From: Macrotrachela quadricornifera
Lineage: Eukaryota > Rotifera > Eurotatoria > Philodinida > Philodinidae
Length of the DNA: 64,000 nucleotides
Direction of reading: 5' to 3'
NCBI GenBank assembly: GCA_022393335.1
Contig: JAJEKB010021216.1
Location: 904,017-968,016 of the forward strand
Position numbers and translations under genes: made by a program. The notes below the pieces were generated by a model. That model was not told the origin of the DNA, made no database searches, and was given only the letters and a program-made list of their open reading frames with translations. Shown piece by piece: positions 12,132 through 24,297 of this stretch. How positions within the stretch are numbered: the first letter of the stretch is position 1; every line of letters starts with the position of its first letter.

Positions 12132-13766
12132 ATGACAGAGAAATTAAATGTGATCTTATCATCTATTTTACCATCAAAATCAACTTCCATATCTATTGAT
12201 GAAAATCTAAAGACATTTTCATCTACATGTAAAATATGTGGAATACCTGCTCATTATTCATATTTTGGTGTTCTATCATGTGAATCATGTAAAATGTTTT
12301 TTAAACGAAATGCTAAGTTTGGACAGGTTAGTTTTATTATTTATTTTCATATAATTATTATATATTAATTAATTAATTTTATTAGGAAGCATTTAAATGT
12401 GATTCAGGTGGTCATTGTGAAATCAATATTTCAAATCGTCATGTATGTACATCATGTCGATTAGCTAAATGTTTTCGAAGTGGAATGAATATGAAATTGT
12501 TTCGTCCCGCTCGATTAAAAAGACATAAAACAGATCAAGAAAATAAGAAAAAATCTCTATCAAAATCGGCAAATCTTGTCAAAATAGTCAAGCAAGATGA
12601 AACACAGATGGTAAAATATTTTTTTAATGAAAAATTTTTCATCAATTTATTTTCTTCATTATATCTATGAACCATTTTATAAAATTTTACTTTAAATTGA
12701 TTATTTATTTATACTTCGTATGAAGTGGAAGTATTCAAATCATCTAATAGAGATATATTCCATAAAAACCAATCATCTTCTGAAGATTTTTCAAATAAAG
12801 ATTTTCTCAGAACTTAAAATGTACTTGAGCAAGTTTTAAATCCTCAGCAATACTTATGTTTTTATCTTATTTTTGAATTTTATATCAATTGATAAGATGC
12901 TTCACTCGATATATATTTAATTCTGAAATCGAGAATGATGTTTTATTTTGTGATATCTTCCTTATTATTAAAACTTTTTTTTCTAGTTACCAAGATTAAA
13001 TCTTTTGCAATCAGATATATCAACATTAACAACTGATCAGTGGAATGTTCTCTCAAATTTAGTTCATAGTTATGATGAACGAAAGGTACTTTCAGCCTCT
13101 CAACGTTTGGTTCAAGAAGATGAACATCTTTATTCTATGAAACTACTTGGTGAAATATTGTCTAAAGAATTTTTTTCACTACTTTATGAAACAACAGATA
13201 CTTGTCTTCGTTCAAATAATGATCTTTGTGCTTTACCATTTGAAAATCGTTCAATATTGCTTCGTACAGCTGCCGATTGTATAACTTGTTTTGGTGGAAT
13301 ATTTTCTATGCGTTTATATGATTTAAATAGTTGTCGATCTTTCTTAGAAATACTTTATAAAACATATGGAGAACTTAATCTTATTCTTACTATTAAATCA
13401 ATAAACCTTGTTGATCCTGATATTGTACTTTCTAAATTGGCACTTTTCTTATTGATTTTCTCCAAAAATACTTTTATATTTTCATCTATAACACCATTTG
13501 ATAATGAAAGTGCTAGTATTATTTCACGAATTCAAAATATATATGCAGAAATAATATGGAAATATCTTCTATATAAATATGGTTATTATCAAGCTGTTCA
13601 AAGATTTATGCATTTAATTCAATTTATTTTATCTCTGATTGAATTAATGTATCATATTCAAAGTGTTCGATCACATGTTAATGCTATGGAAACAATTGTT
13701 GAAAATACTGAAATGAAACTTATTTTGGATGATATTGAAGAGATTGATCAAACAATTGATCATTAA
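12132..13766 (+). CDS. Nuclear hormone receptor
   Basis: Three exons, 12132..12326, 12386..12610 and 12987..13766, all phase 0, give 399 residues. The DNA-binding domain (about residues 33-100) has both C4 zinc fingers with correct spacing. Finger 1 is C-x2-C-x13-C-x2-C, with the P-box region reading CESCKMFFKR. Finger 2 is C-x5-C-x9-C-x2-C, ending CTSCRLAKCFRSGM. A basic hinge follows (RPARLKRHK). The last exon is a mostly helical ligand-binding-like domain, poorly conserved. This fits a ligand-regulated transcription factor of a lineage-expanded receptor group; the subfamily cannot be assigned. The unusual P-box (ES/M rather than EG/G or EG/S) suggests altered half-site preference, which is inference. 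Confidence 0.85.
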
Positions 13767-16700
13767 TTTACTGATTTATTTAAACTTATATTAACACAAA
13801 ACTATGTCATATTGTGTTTCTTGTTTTTTTCTTTTTTGAAAATACATATATAAAAAAAAACAACAAAATTAAGAATTTCATATATATTTAATTACAAAAA
13901 AAAGGAAGAACTTTAAAATTATAAAACGAATATTCCATAAAAATTTCAACTAAATCTAATTCATGAATAACAGATGATATAGAATAAAATGGCTACTTTT
14001 GTCTTGTGTTTTTGAGGCATTTATTAGTAGTTTAAGTAGTTAATACTAGGCTCTTTCCACGGAGAATTTCTGCTCTACACAATCCATCGTTTTCTTTCAT
14101 TAAATATTATTCTATAACATTAAAAAATAGTTTAGAATAAGGACAGATAAACAAATAAAACTACGATGGAAAGAACAAATTATAATTTCTTTTGTACTCG
14201 ATCTGATGAATCATTTGATTAGTTCGCGTTGATAAATACGACTTTTTCTAATATTTTGTCGCTGTTACAGTGATTTATCGAAGTGTCGCTCATTTGCAGT
14301 TATCCTTTACTTTCCTTTATTTCCCATCTTATTCTTTCTTTAATTCTTTGGTATCATCTCATTTATCCTTGATGATCTTTGTTTCTATTTTTTTTCTGTG
14401 ATATATATATATCGATGTATATGTTACGATAACATCCATTAACAACAAATAATGGCGAAATAATAGATTTAGTAATATAACTATTTTTGTCTACTTTCAG
14501 TATAATTCGAAGTTATTGTTCTAGCTGCAGAAGATAGAAAATTTTTTGCTCTACAAAAACTTTCATATCGCGCACATACATGGCATCACTTGAACAGTTC
14601 AGTGAATTTTTAAAATCTTGCATTGTGTGAACGTGCGAATTAATTTTTACATTGAAATTTCCATAATTTGAATAATGAAACAAAGACGCAGCATAATCTG
14701 AATGAGTCTTCAAGATACTGAACATTTTTATAGCATCTTCTTCTCTTAATTACAATATTATTTCTCGAAAACCTAGATAAAAGTCAAAATGTTACTAAAT
14801 TCTGTGCTATTTTTTAAAGTTATAAAATAGTGTTTATGAAAGAAGCCGATGAGTTTTGTAGAGCAAAAAATTTTTCATCGAATGACTCTAAAACTAACTT
14901 CTTAAATCACTAGCAAATATCTCAACAACACAAGAAAAAAATGACCATTTTGTTTTGCATCATTCGATTTTAATGATAATCCTATTTTCATTGTCAATGA
15001 TAAGTTTTTCGAATCAATCAAACAAATCTTTTCAGTAGTCAATTAAAATGATATATATCCAATTAGTTTATCATTGTATAAATATGTAACTAATTAAGAT
15101 ATTGAACTTAATATACAAAACAGTCAGTATCATTTCAGAAATGAAGGAGAACAAAGAGTTTTGAAATAAATATGATCGATGTTAATATGAAAAGAACGCA
15201 AAATTATACTAAAAATAATATTTTGATCAATATTTATTGGAACAAAGCATAATTATACAAGTAGATCTAATCAGTTATTTTTATTTTTTAAATGTAAAAA
15301 GATAAATAGAAATAAAATCATTTTCATTATCAAATAAATCATTGTAAAATTGGTTTATTTTATAAGATGAAACTTCAACATAATTTATTAATCCTTTCGA
15401 GTTAATATGACCCATCAATGAACTATACTACACTTTAATAAAAAAAACTATATCGATAAGTATTTTCTTTTGCTTTTTCTCTTAGGCGAAAAGTTACACA
15501 TAATGTATCATCTACTCTACCTTTCGCTATTGTTCGAATCATTTATTATATATAAACTGATGCTTCTCGTTAAAATAATCAAGACAAAAAAGAATTTCTC
15601 GACCAGAACAGAAGATTCTTAATTCTTTGCGGTAGAACAACTTGACTTCTCTTGATTGTTGTTCCCTTCCTCTCTCATAGCAGTCAGTATAGTATCTCCA
15701 AACACTCTGTACAGATCCTTCCTTTTGTTCGAGCGTGTGATTAGTCAGTTTGTACTTTAAATGCCTTGCTGATTGTAGTCTCAGACTGGATTTCAGCTTC
15801 TCAAATGACACACTAAAGGGTAAGGATGACACAAAACTTCAGAATGATCATGTTGTTTGTGATAATATATATAACTTTCTTTGTAAATTTTCGTCATCAT
15901 CAGTAACTTCGTTTTTAGAACATTGAAGGTTAAAATTGAATTTTAATAAAATTATCGTTTAAAATACTCACATCTGCTGTTTTTATATAAAAGATAAAGA
16001 GAATAACAATCTTGTAAGTAATTATTCAATTCAATGCGAAAGAGAATCGTGTATGTAATAATGCAAAAAAGACAAGACAAATAATTGGCAATGTACATTG
16101 AAAAAGTCAACGACAACACTTATCGGAAAGTGAATTCACATGAAAACGAATCTACTAAAGCTATTTTCTAGGAAAATCGAGGTGTCTCCAAAAGGTTAAT
16201 GACGATGATAAATGATAGATTGAAAAAAAACAAGATAGAATAAGTCAAACACAAAATCCATAATGAGAAAAAATACGATAGATCACTGAATTATCTGTTG
16301 TTTAGGTATGTTTTATTGAATCAACAAATAGAAGTAGTGATATATGCTAATTTTGTATGCAAAAGATGAAGTCTAATGCTTAAATATTCAAATACCCAGA
16401 CATGTGGCATTATCGCCATACTAATCACAGCACTATTTGTCTCTAGTGAATGATTAGTGACTGAAATCCAACGAGGAAGAATACTTTTGATCATGAATCT
16501 ACACACTCGTCAATCATAATTTGCCAATTAAATTTTAAAAGTAATTTATAAAAAAATGTTTGTATTACTTTTTATTTACAAGCGCATCATCTTCAATTAA
16601 TTTCGACAAAAAGATCGACTGCTGACGTCTTTTCTATCTTTATAATTATTTTCGTGCTTTTCTCTACTTTTTTTATTTTCTTTTTCTCACTATTATTTCA

Positions 16701-17208
16701 ATTATCGTACTCAATAACTCAACACATCACACTATATAATTGCAGTTTATGTTAAAAAACGCACGCACAAAATATATTTAGAATAGAAAATATTTTATCA
16801 TTCTACCGCAGGTATGCACGTACTTATCGATAGAAAAAATTAATCTAAAGAAATATGAGATGACAAAGAAACGCCAACATCAATAAATACAGAGATGAGA
16901 GCATTAGATGAGTGCAAACTGATGTTTATATGTGGGTTTATGATTTATAGAGACAAGATTTAAGATTCGATGCTCCAATGTGTTCTTGTTTTTTTTATCG
17001 ATTCTAATAAAACTTTTTATATAAACTTATTTTGTGTCATTCAGCTTTGATAAAATTTTCAAAAATAAGGAAAAACTTTGGATTTGTCAGATTTTCCAGT
17101 ATCTAAGAAAAATCTGAATAAAGTTCGTTTTAATACAGACTATACATTGACAAGTTATAATACATTTTAATTCTAGTTTAGCCAATATATGATTGGCTAT
17201 AGGTAAAT
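13767..17208. other. Intergenic, no gene recognised
   Basis: AT-rich sequence with AT microsatellite tracts (for example near 14402). A 24-bp inverted word (TTTTTTGCTCTACAAAA and its complement) occurs at about 14541-14560 and 14852-14872 and may mark a decayed MITE. Open frames at 14513-14725, 15539-15832 and 16321-16506 have no recognisable domains. Confidence 0.5.
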
Positions 17209-18153
17209 ATGAATTCTACAATAAAAATGATAATTATACCTGGCAGCTTTGCTAAGTATTATGTGATTATTCCCATAACAATGGGCTGTGCATTCATCGC
17301 CATAATTATCGCTTGTATAATATTAACATTAATTTTATTAAAGAAACGTTTACACACAATTACACATATGATGATTGCCAACACCTGTATCTCATCAATT
17401 TTATTTTGCATCGTTCAATGCAATAACTATATTTTTCTTGCTTTTATCGTATGGGAAACAAGTAATTCATCATGTCGATGGCGTGCTTATTTCGCATATG
17501 TGTCAATTACAGCCGTTGTATATTCTTATTTAGCTCAAGCCATATCAAGATTCTTATTTTCAATACTTTCATCTAAATATCGATGGGCAATTTCCATCAA
17601 AATACATCTCCTTCTTATACTTATTCAATGGATTATAGTTATACTTATTCCGTTACCTACTCACATCACAAAGGAAATTTTTTTCCGTCCCTTTGCACTT
17701 TGTTGGGTACCAAAAAAATCGACTCTTCATTCAGCTTATATTTATTTGATATATTACCTTGTGCCCATTGTAGTTATTGTTATTATTTATATTTATATTT
17801 ATTTTCGAACTAAACGTAGTAAAACGATGGTCATTGCAACGCTAACAACAATAAGACAAAATCGTGATGTTGAGGTTCTTCGTAATATTATGATCTTAGT
17901 TGGAATATATGTATTGGGTGGAACTCCAACTTTAATTTATTTAATCACCGATATTGGTGTATTTTACTCTATAGGTATGATATTTGTATCCTTGGCTATA
18001 GTAGTGGAAAATTTAGTCACAATTGTTATCGATCGAGAAATTCGACATGTTGTTAGGAATTGTTTTCCCCGTCGAAAAATGCGTATCATTCCAATTGAAG
18101 TCAAATCTATTCATGTTTCAGCAAGAATTGCCAATTCGATGTCAATGTTGTAA
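17209..18153 (+). CDS. Rhodopsin-like seven-TM GPCR (orphan)
   Basis: A single exon of 314 residues with seven hydrophobic segments of the right spacing, an N-glycosylation site at the start (NST) and a short basic tail (RNCFPRRKMR). TM1 is followed by a basic loop (KKRLHTITH), and the TM3 end reads AISRFLFSI. The classical DRY and NPxxY motifs are therefore not preserved. A Cys in the first loop (SSCRW) and one before TM5 (ALCWV) could form the conserved disulfide. It resembles the large divergent rhodopsin-class families of rotifers. Ligand unknown. Confidence 0.75.
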   Translation: MNSTIKMIIIPGSFAKYYVIIPITMGCAFIAIIIACIILTLILLKKRLHTITHMMIANTCISSILFCIVQCNNYIFLAFIVWETSNSSCRWRAYFAYVSITAVVYSYLAQAISRFLFSILSSKYRWAISIKIHLLLILIQWIIVILIPLPTHITKEIFFRPFALCWVPKKSTLHSAYIYLIYYLVPIVVIVIIYIYIYFRTKRSKTMVIATLTTIRQNRDVEVLRNIMILVGIYVLGGTPTLIYLITDIGVFYSIGMIFVSLAIVVENLVTIVIDREIRHVVRNCFPRRKMRIIPIEVKSIHVSARIANSMSML

Positions 18154-20155
18154 TATAAATAAATGTGGTCAAATAGAATCTTTTTTTCCTGATGAATGAC
18201 ATCCAAGTAACGTATTTAATATTCGGACTCTGTATTGTATGTAATAATATGTTTAATATTACGTTTCGATGTCATTGTTGTATTGTTTCATAAAAAATAT
18301 TGAAATGATGCTGTGAGAAAGAATTTGAAGATTATTTATCAAATATAAATCTTCTTTGCTATTTGTCTTGAAATATACTCAATTTTGATGTCTTTTTTTA
18401 TTCTATCAGTGAAATTCTTGTTGTGTGCTTGTTATCGTTCTTTTCCATAGCATTGTCTCCTGCTAGTTTTGTGAAATACAATCTAAAAGAGTGTCGAAGT
18501 ATGTTCCTAGTGAATCTACTCAACAAGTATTCACTAATGGTACTCATAGTAGAATTTCGGTATCTGAGCACGATCATCGAGTACTCACCTTGAAATAATA
18601 AGTATTTCACGAGTACTCCGGTATAGTTTTACAGTACTCTAGGCGTTTATGTAAAATATGCATAGACCTACATTCTGTTCATTACGGTTGCATTACGTCT
18701 ATTCTATTTTTTATATAAATTTATAACATAAAATGTAATTCTACAGATTGAAAATATGAGAGTTACGAGTATTACTTTATCTACATTGGTTTTTAACACA
18801 AACACTACAGATAAAGAAATATCTAACTTTCTTCTATAACGTACGATGAGCATTTCTTTGTCTTTATCTTACACAGTAAAAGTACAATAAACTGATTAAA
18901 TGATAGTAATAAACTTAGAGAAAGATAAATGATAAATTATTCAGTAAAATTGAAAAATGCGATTCCAAATAAAGATCTAGTATTGATTAATACACAACGA
19001 AAAAAATATAAGTGTCTAAAAATCGTTTATATCTACAAGCATTTAATAATTTATTAAAGTAAGTGAAAAATAAAGTTTTTCAAAAAAAAATAGCTGTTTT
19101 CAAATTTTTCCATTTTTTTTTGAAAGTCAGGCAAGTAGCATTTCGCTTCTTTTTCAGCCATTTTGTCATGAATTTTGTTGAGCAATATCTCATTTCAAAG
19201 AGAAAAAATAAACAAACAAGATGGAGCACTTTGTACATCTCGAGCATTACATTGCGTAATCCTGAAAATTCAAAAATGTAAAAACTGAGTTTTGAGGTTT
19301 CTTTGAAATAATTAGTGTTCACATTTTTGATCCACAGCTTTTATATGCCTATCTGTAGAGATTTTTTTCTACAAGATGCACTATAGTATGTATTTTTCAA
19401 TGATCTGGAAAATGCTCAAAGATGCAAAATATTATGAGTGAGCATGGAAGGCCAAAATCAAAAAATTCGAGAGATTCTGTTTGCATTTTCCAGTAATAGA
19501 TAAAGATGAAACTGAGTTAGAGAAGATTTAGAGCTCTATGTAGTGAGGTTTTGGAGTTAACTCTAAATCGATTTTTATTATAAAAATCAAGAAGTTTCCT
19601 ATATACGTGATGAACGTTGTTTTGATGGTATCTGTGATGATGAACTAGATCGTTTGAGAGAAGTTGTGCATTCAAGTAGATCGATACCATGTTGCTCTTT
19701 GAATGCTTCGATGTCTTTGTCAAGACAGTCTTCGACTTCGAGCTTCTTTTGCCAACTTGATTTGAGCCGCGAGAAATAACTTCGAATTTGACTAGCCTTT
19801 AAAAATTTATTATTAAGAAAACAAAAGTACTTTTGTTCTTGAGATATTCCATTTCGGCGTCTACACTGTAAAAAGAAATGATATTCTACAGAATTTTGAA
19901 GATTCAGTACTGTTTTTTACAAAACGATTGGAAGTTCCATGGCATGAAAATCGTTTCTTAGTTTCATACAGAATCTTTTTAAATTTCGAAAACTTAAGAG
20001 GATTTCGACATTTTATTACAAAACCCCTCTCAAAGCTCGGATTATCATACACTGAACTTTCAGTAGTTTTGTATCTTTCATACGGAACCGCTGACAGTTT
20101 CAAAGGTCATTTATAGGTTCCACTCAAGTTCAATGAAGATAATAATAGTTTTGAA
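18154..20155. other. Intergenic, no gene recognised
   Basis: Contains the GPCR 3' flank and AT-rich sequence with repeated GAGTACTC-type words at 18560-18640. Open frames at 18398-18610, 19063-19281, 19080-19322, 19517-19723 and 19861-20103 have no domain support and overlap on opposite strands. Confidence 0.45.
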
Positions 20156-20284
20156 AGTGTTCTAATGGTTTCGCACATATTGTACGAAACTAGCCATGAA
20201 TTCGTACAAGATATATTGAACTATTTCATATTTTGCGAAACCATGGCTCGTTTCTTACAATATGTGCAAAATTATTAGGGCACT
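20156..20284. repeat. Imperfect inverted repeat (43-bp arms)
   Basis: The arms at 20156-20198 and 20242-20284 are reverse complements with few mismatches (GCACATATTGTA...GCCATG), around a 43-bp loop. It lies directly before the carboxylesterase remnant and may be a small MITE or an end of one. Confidence 0.65.
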
Positions 20285-20295
20285 TTTTTTTTAAG

Positions 20296-20756
20296 TTGTA
20301 GAACGTTATCCACCAGAAGGATTGGGTCGTCAGCGTTCACTTTTACCTGGAATTGATACTCAATGGAAATTTGCTTGTTCGACAGGTATCTTTGCTTGTA
20401 AAGCTGCTACCTATTCCTATGTTTACAGTTATCCGATTATTGCCAATGATACAAACAGTTCATCCGAATGTGAACGTCATACATGTCACGGTGAGGAAAT
20501 ATCGTATCTATTTCAATTCTTTTAGATGATTTTTACTGATGCTGGTCGATATTTATCCCAAAGTTTGGGTACCTATTGGACAAATTATGCAAAAAGTAAA
20601 AATCCGAATCAACCGATACTGATCTCAATGACATGATCAAAAGTAACGAATGGTTCAGAAAAGTATTTATACTTTCAAGATTCACTCCAAATTAAAGACG
20701 ATTGTGACTTTTTGGATACGCATGGTCATATAAAGATAGTTGGCCTTAATTTTTAA
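20296..20756 (+). pseudogene. Type-B carboxylesterase C-terminal fragment
   Basis: One frame runs through the C-terminal part of a carboxylesterase/cholinesterase-family protein. It contains a YSYVYSYP strand, then CHGEEISYLF holding the catalytic-triad His, then LGTYWTNYAKSKNPNQP and EKYLYFQDSLQIK near the end, with a terminal TAA at 20754-20756. Two in-frame stops break it: TAG at 20523-20525 and TGA at 20634-20636 (the latter probably from the conserved Trp codon). The N-terminal two thirds, including the GxSxG serine elbow, are absent. An AG at 20294-20295 just upstream may be an old exon acceptor. This is a dead last-exon fragment. Confidence 0.8.
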
Positions 20757-21363
20757 TTATATCATCAAAAGTACAATTCCTTTTTTTTAAATAAAACTTC
20801 ACTGAAAAACTATATCTATATATCGCAAAGAAATAGTAGGTACTTGTAGTTATAATGTATAAACTGAATTTTCTATTCTTTTTTATTATAATCGGAATTT
20901 TCGATCTTTATACGATCATTTTCAACATACCGCGACCTTATATACTAGATGTTACAAGACATTAATCAAAATGAAATAAACTACACAACATAAACATGAA
21001 AAATTTTATGAAAGAAACAACATTAACATTAACATCATAACCATTGACTTCATTATCTGATGTTTTTTTCCTTATTTGAATGCTGTTGATCAAACCCAAT
21101 ACCAATATACCGTTATTGATTACTCAAGACAAATGTACTACATTTGTATAATAATATATGAAAATTAGAGATTCTTGAGATTTTATAATAAATTGTAAAG
21201 AAAATAGTAGAATTTTGTACTTTATTCTTTTGTTTTATATCTTGTAACATCTGGTATGAAAGGTCGTGGTATGTTGAAAATGATCGTATAAAGATCAAAA
21301 ATTCCGATTATAATAAAAAAGAATAGAAAATTCAATTTATACATTATAACTACAAGTACCTAC

Positions 21364-21889
21364 TAGATGTGTGACAGTTCACCAGTTCTAGAACCCAGTT
21401 CTTTTTTTAGAACTGGGTTGGATTACCAGTTCTTTTCTTGAGAACTGGGTTGGACCACCAGTTCTTTTCTCGAGAACTGGGTTGGATTACCAGTTCTTTT
21501 TTTGAGAACTGGGTTCGAACATCAGTTATACTAGTCTTACATTTTATAAGTGATGTATATTGTAGTATGATAAAGAAAGGTGGAGAAAAAAAAATTCAGT
21601 CTAGATGTCGTGAACGTACAGATGTTAAGTTTTGCGAAAGTAGTAACAAGTAGTCAGTTCCAGTTCTTTTGAAAAGAACTGGTGGCCAGTTCCAGTTCTT
21701 TTCAAAAGAACTGGTGGCCAGTTACAGTTCCTTTCAAAAGAACTGGTGGCCAGTTCCAGTTCTTTTCAAAAGAACTGGTGGCCAGTTCCAGTTCTTTTCA
21801 AAAGAACTGGTGACCAGTTCCAGTTCTTTTCAAAAGAACTGGGTGGTGAAACCAGTTCCGTTCGCTGATCGGGAACTGTCATACATCTA
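21364..21889. mobile_element. Non-autonomous hAT-type MITE
   Basis: A 526-bp element flanked by a perfect 8-bp duplication, GTACCTAC (21356-21363 and 21890-21897), the hallmark of hAT insertions. The ends are 17-bp inverted repeats of TAGATGTRTGACAGTTC. Both subterminal regions carry arrays of a 31-32-bp motif containing a palindromic CCAGTTCTTTT...AAGAACTGG core: four spaced copies on the left (from 21396) and six on the right (from 21661). There is no transposase; open frames through the array (21438-21653, 21669-21890) are artefacts. Confidence 0.88.
21661..21852 (+). repeat. 32-bp tandem array of palindromic units (6 copies)
   Basis: Units start at 21661, 21693, 21725, 21757, 21789 and 21821, an exact 32-bp period. 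Each contains a palindrome of about 22 bp (CAGTTCTTTT then AAAAGAACTG). It lies in the right subterminal region of the hAT MITE, where such motifs usually bind transposase. It is not CRISPR: the array is contiguous, with no unique spacers. Confidence 0.9.
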
Positions 21890-21908
21890 GTACCTACTAT
21901 TTCTTTGC

Positions 21909-24297
21909 AATGTAAACTTTTGAATCAACAATTCTATAAATTCATTTCATCTTTTCATTTATAGCAAGACTCCTGCTCAATTTTTGATTCTAAAATATTC
22001 TGTTCCAATAAAATAATTTTTTTCTTTCAGGTTCTAATTTCGAAAAGCTCACCTATCTAGAGGCTTAGTTACTAGATATAAACGGTTGGTATATCATTCG
22101 TAAATAGTGAATATATATATGAAGAAATGTGTATTTTTATTATTTATAATTTTTCGAAAATTGTCGCTATGTTCGAATAGTACTATCTCATATTATTATG
22201 AATCATGAAAGATTGGAATGACAATAGTTAAAACATTAAAACATACTTGTACTATAGGCTTGTCACTTATCTCTGACGAACTAAACACAGAAACAAAGTA
22301 AGTCGGAAGATGGTACCGTTTTAATTTCCACTCTGATTTTCAATAAATTGTGTAGATTAAAATTTAATACGATGCTTAAAATATAATTATTTTGTTTCAT
22401 AGGCTTTACGAAACAACCTAGTATCATGATTTTTTCGTAACGAATCTAAATCAATGTTATAGATATTTATTCTCATTATCAAGAAAATACATGCCAAAGG
22501 ATTTTTCAAAATATATGTCAAATAATTATTTGAAAAAAATTTTTGTTTGAAAGTTTTTTGGATGTCGGTATCTATTGAAATGTGTGATCGTAGGATATTA
22601 ACTTACTTTTATGTTTCTACAAGAGTAGTTCTGTTTTTGAAGATTAAAACTTCTTTAGAATTGAAATTAGTGCTTTACATCTTAAGTTCGTAGTGCATGT
22701 CTATGTAAGTCATAGTTTTTATGGCTAAATATCTCAAATATTATTTTAGCGTCTATATTTTTCCTAAACTTATGGATGAGTCTTCTTTTCAACTGACACT
22801 AGCAATGTATGAGATTTAAACTTTTATAATATCTGCCTATATAGTTGTATTTATATTTGATGGTGTTCAGAAAGATTTCCTTCGACAACGACAAATGGAT
22901 GGAATCAGAAAAATAGAAGAGCAACAAAACGAAGAATTTAATTTCATCATTTCATTTCACGTTTATGTTTATTTCTTTCCTTCTTCAAAATACCATTCAT
23001 TCGTTGACTGTATACTGCTGTTGCAAAAAGGCAACAATTGACTGGCATGAACTACGGAAAATATCCAGACAAACAAACAGCCAATAAAAAATACTTCGTA
23101 AGAACTATAAAACATTCCACCGTGCCAGATACAAGAATCTATTGTGAATTTCTGATGTTTTCTCTGCTGGGACTATTGTTTCTTTTCATCTTATTATCAT
23201 CAAACTCTGCAAACAAACAGCGGATTACCTCAATATTGAGTTGATACAAAAGTCAACTTGCTTAAACGTATCAAACAGGTTATGATTAGTTGTTAGAAGA
23301 CTTGACAAAAAGACTACATTTTTTTAATAATCAGTACGTTACCTATCTTGAGTCATAGTTGTATTTAGAATGTTATGAGCTCTTATTTTAGCTGATTACA
23401 TTTTGATTTCTAATTTCGACAAAAAGTCAATATATTATAGATTTTAAAAGATTCAGATGAAATAACACAAACAATCAGACAGTATATATATATGTTTTAT
23501 TTTCACCCAAGATGTTGAGATATCGACGAAAGACATCCATCTTAATGATAACCTTTCAAGTTTTCCGACTGATATTTTAGTCAAACAGCGGTCATTCTTT
23601 TTCTCTTTCAGCTGTTTGCTATAAAATATGTTTCTAATAGGCTTTGATATGTTGGTTTAAAGGGTATAAGAACCAATCATTTCTGAATGCTTCACATGAA
23701 ATGATAATAAAACAAATCTCATCATCAGCTATATACCATATTAGTAAAGGTGAAATTTTAAGGTTGATCAAATAAAATCAAACGACGAGAAAAATATCAT
23801 AGTATAATATAACTGGGAAACCATTTGACAGTAGCCATCATTCACAGATAGTCAGCTCGTGTAATCATTTTTTATTATATGAGAACATACTCATCGTTGT
23901 TAGTCAAAGAAATGAACAACATAATGACATCTAATGGTACGGATTGATAAGAATCAAACTATGGCACGTCTCAGTTCGAATGAATAATAAACAGCACACA
24001 GAAAAAATATTCTTTCAGTTATACTTTATGCTTGTCTCACACGTTCCTAACTCTAGTCAAATGACTCTCTACTTACTGATAATTGATTACAACGTATGAA
24101 TAACGATGATCGATATATTCGATTGATTTATAAAAGGAATTCCTTTAATCACACGAAAATTTTGGTATTGAAACTTGGAGATGTAATTGTATACGGTGAT
24201 CAGAATTGTCAGATCAAAAACTCGAAAATCATAATTTAATTCTTTTTCAAAATCAAAAAAAAAGATCAGAAATTTTGTTTACAAAATTAATCAACTG
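21909..24297. other. Intergenic, no gene recognised
   Basis: AT-rich sequence. The frame at 23038-23244 (with one hydrophobic run) lacks an ATG at its upstream edge and any known motif, so I do not call it. Confidence 0.45.

Larger units (their letters stand above)
20825..21908. mobile_element. Foldback element interrupted by a hAT MITE
   Basis: The inverted arms start GCAAAGAAATAGTAGGTAC at 20825 and end with its complement at 21908. The arms match over about 145 bp (20825-20970 against about 21235-21363 plus 21898-21908). The right arm is split by the 21364-21889 insertion; without it the element is about 550 bp. The interior is AT-rich and non-coding. No target duplication was identified. 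Confidence 0.7.

Noticed and set aside
20472..20525. Short GT-AG intron in the carboxylesterase fragment that would remove the TAG
   Set aside because: The bases between encode the conserved HGEEISYLF segment with the catalytic His, so it is coding. A second in-frame stop at 20634 also remains.
21661..21852. CRISPR-like regular repeats
   Set aside because: The units are contiguous with no unique spacers, the host is a eukaryote, and the array lies within a TIR element.
21438..21890. Two open frames with repeated Phe/Gln/Leu-rich units
   Set aside because: They are translations of the 32-bp subterminal arrays of the hAT MITE.
23038..23244. Small membrane-protein-like frame
   Set aside because: A single hydrophobic run, no ATG at its start, no splice or promoter context, no family match.
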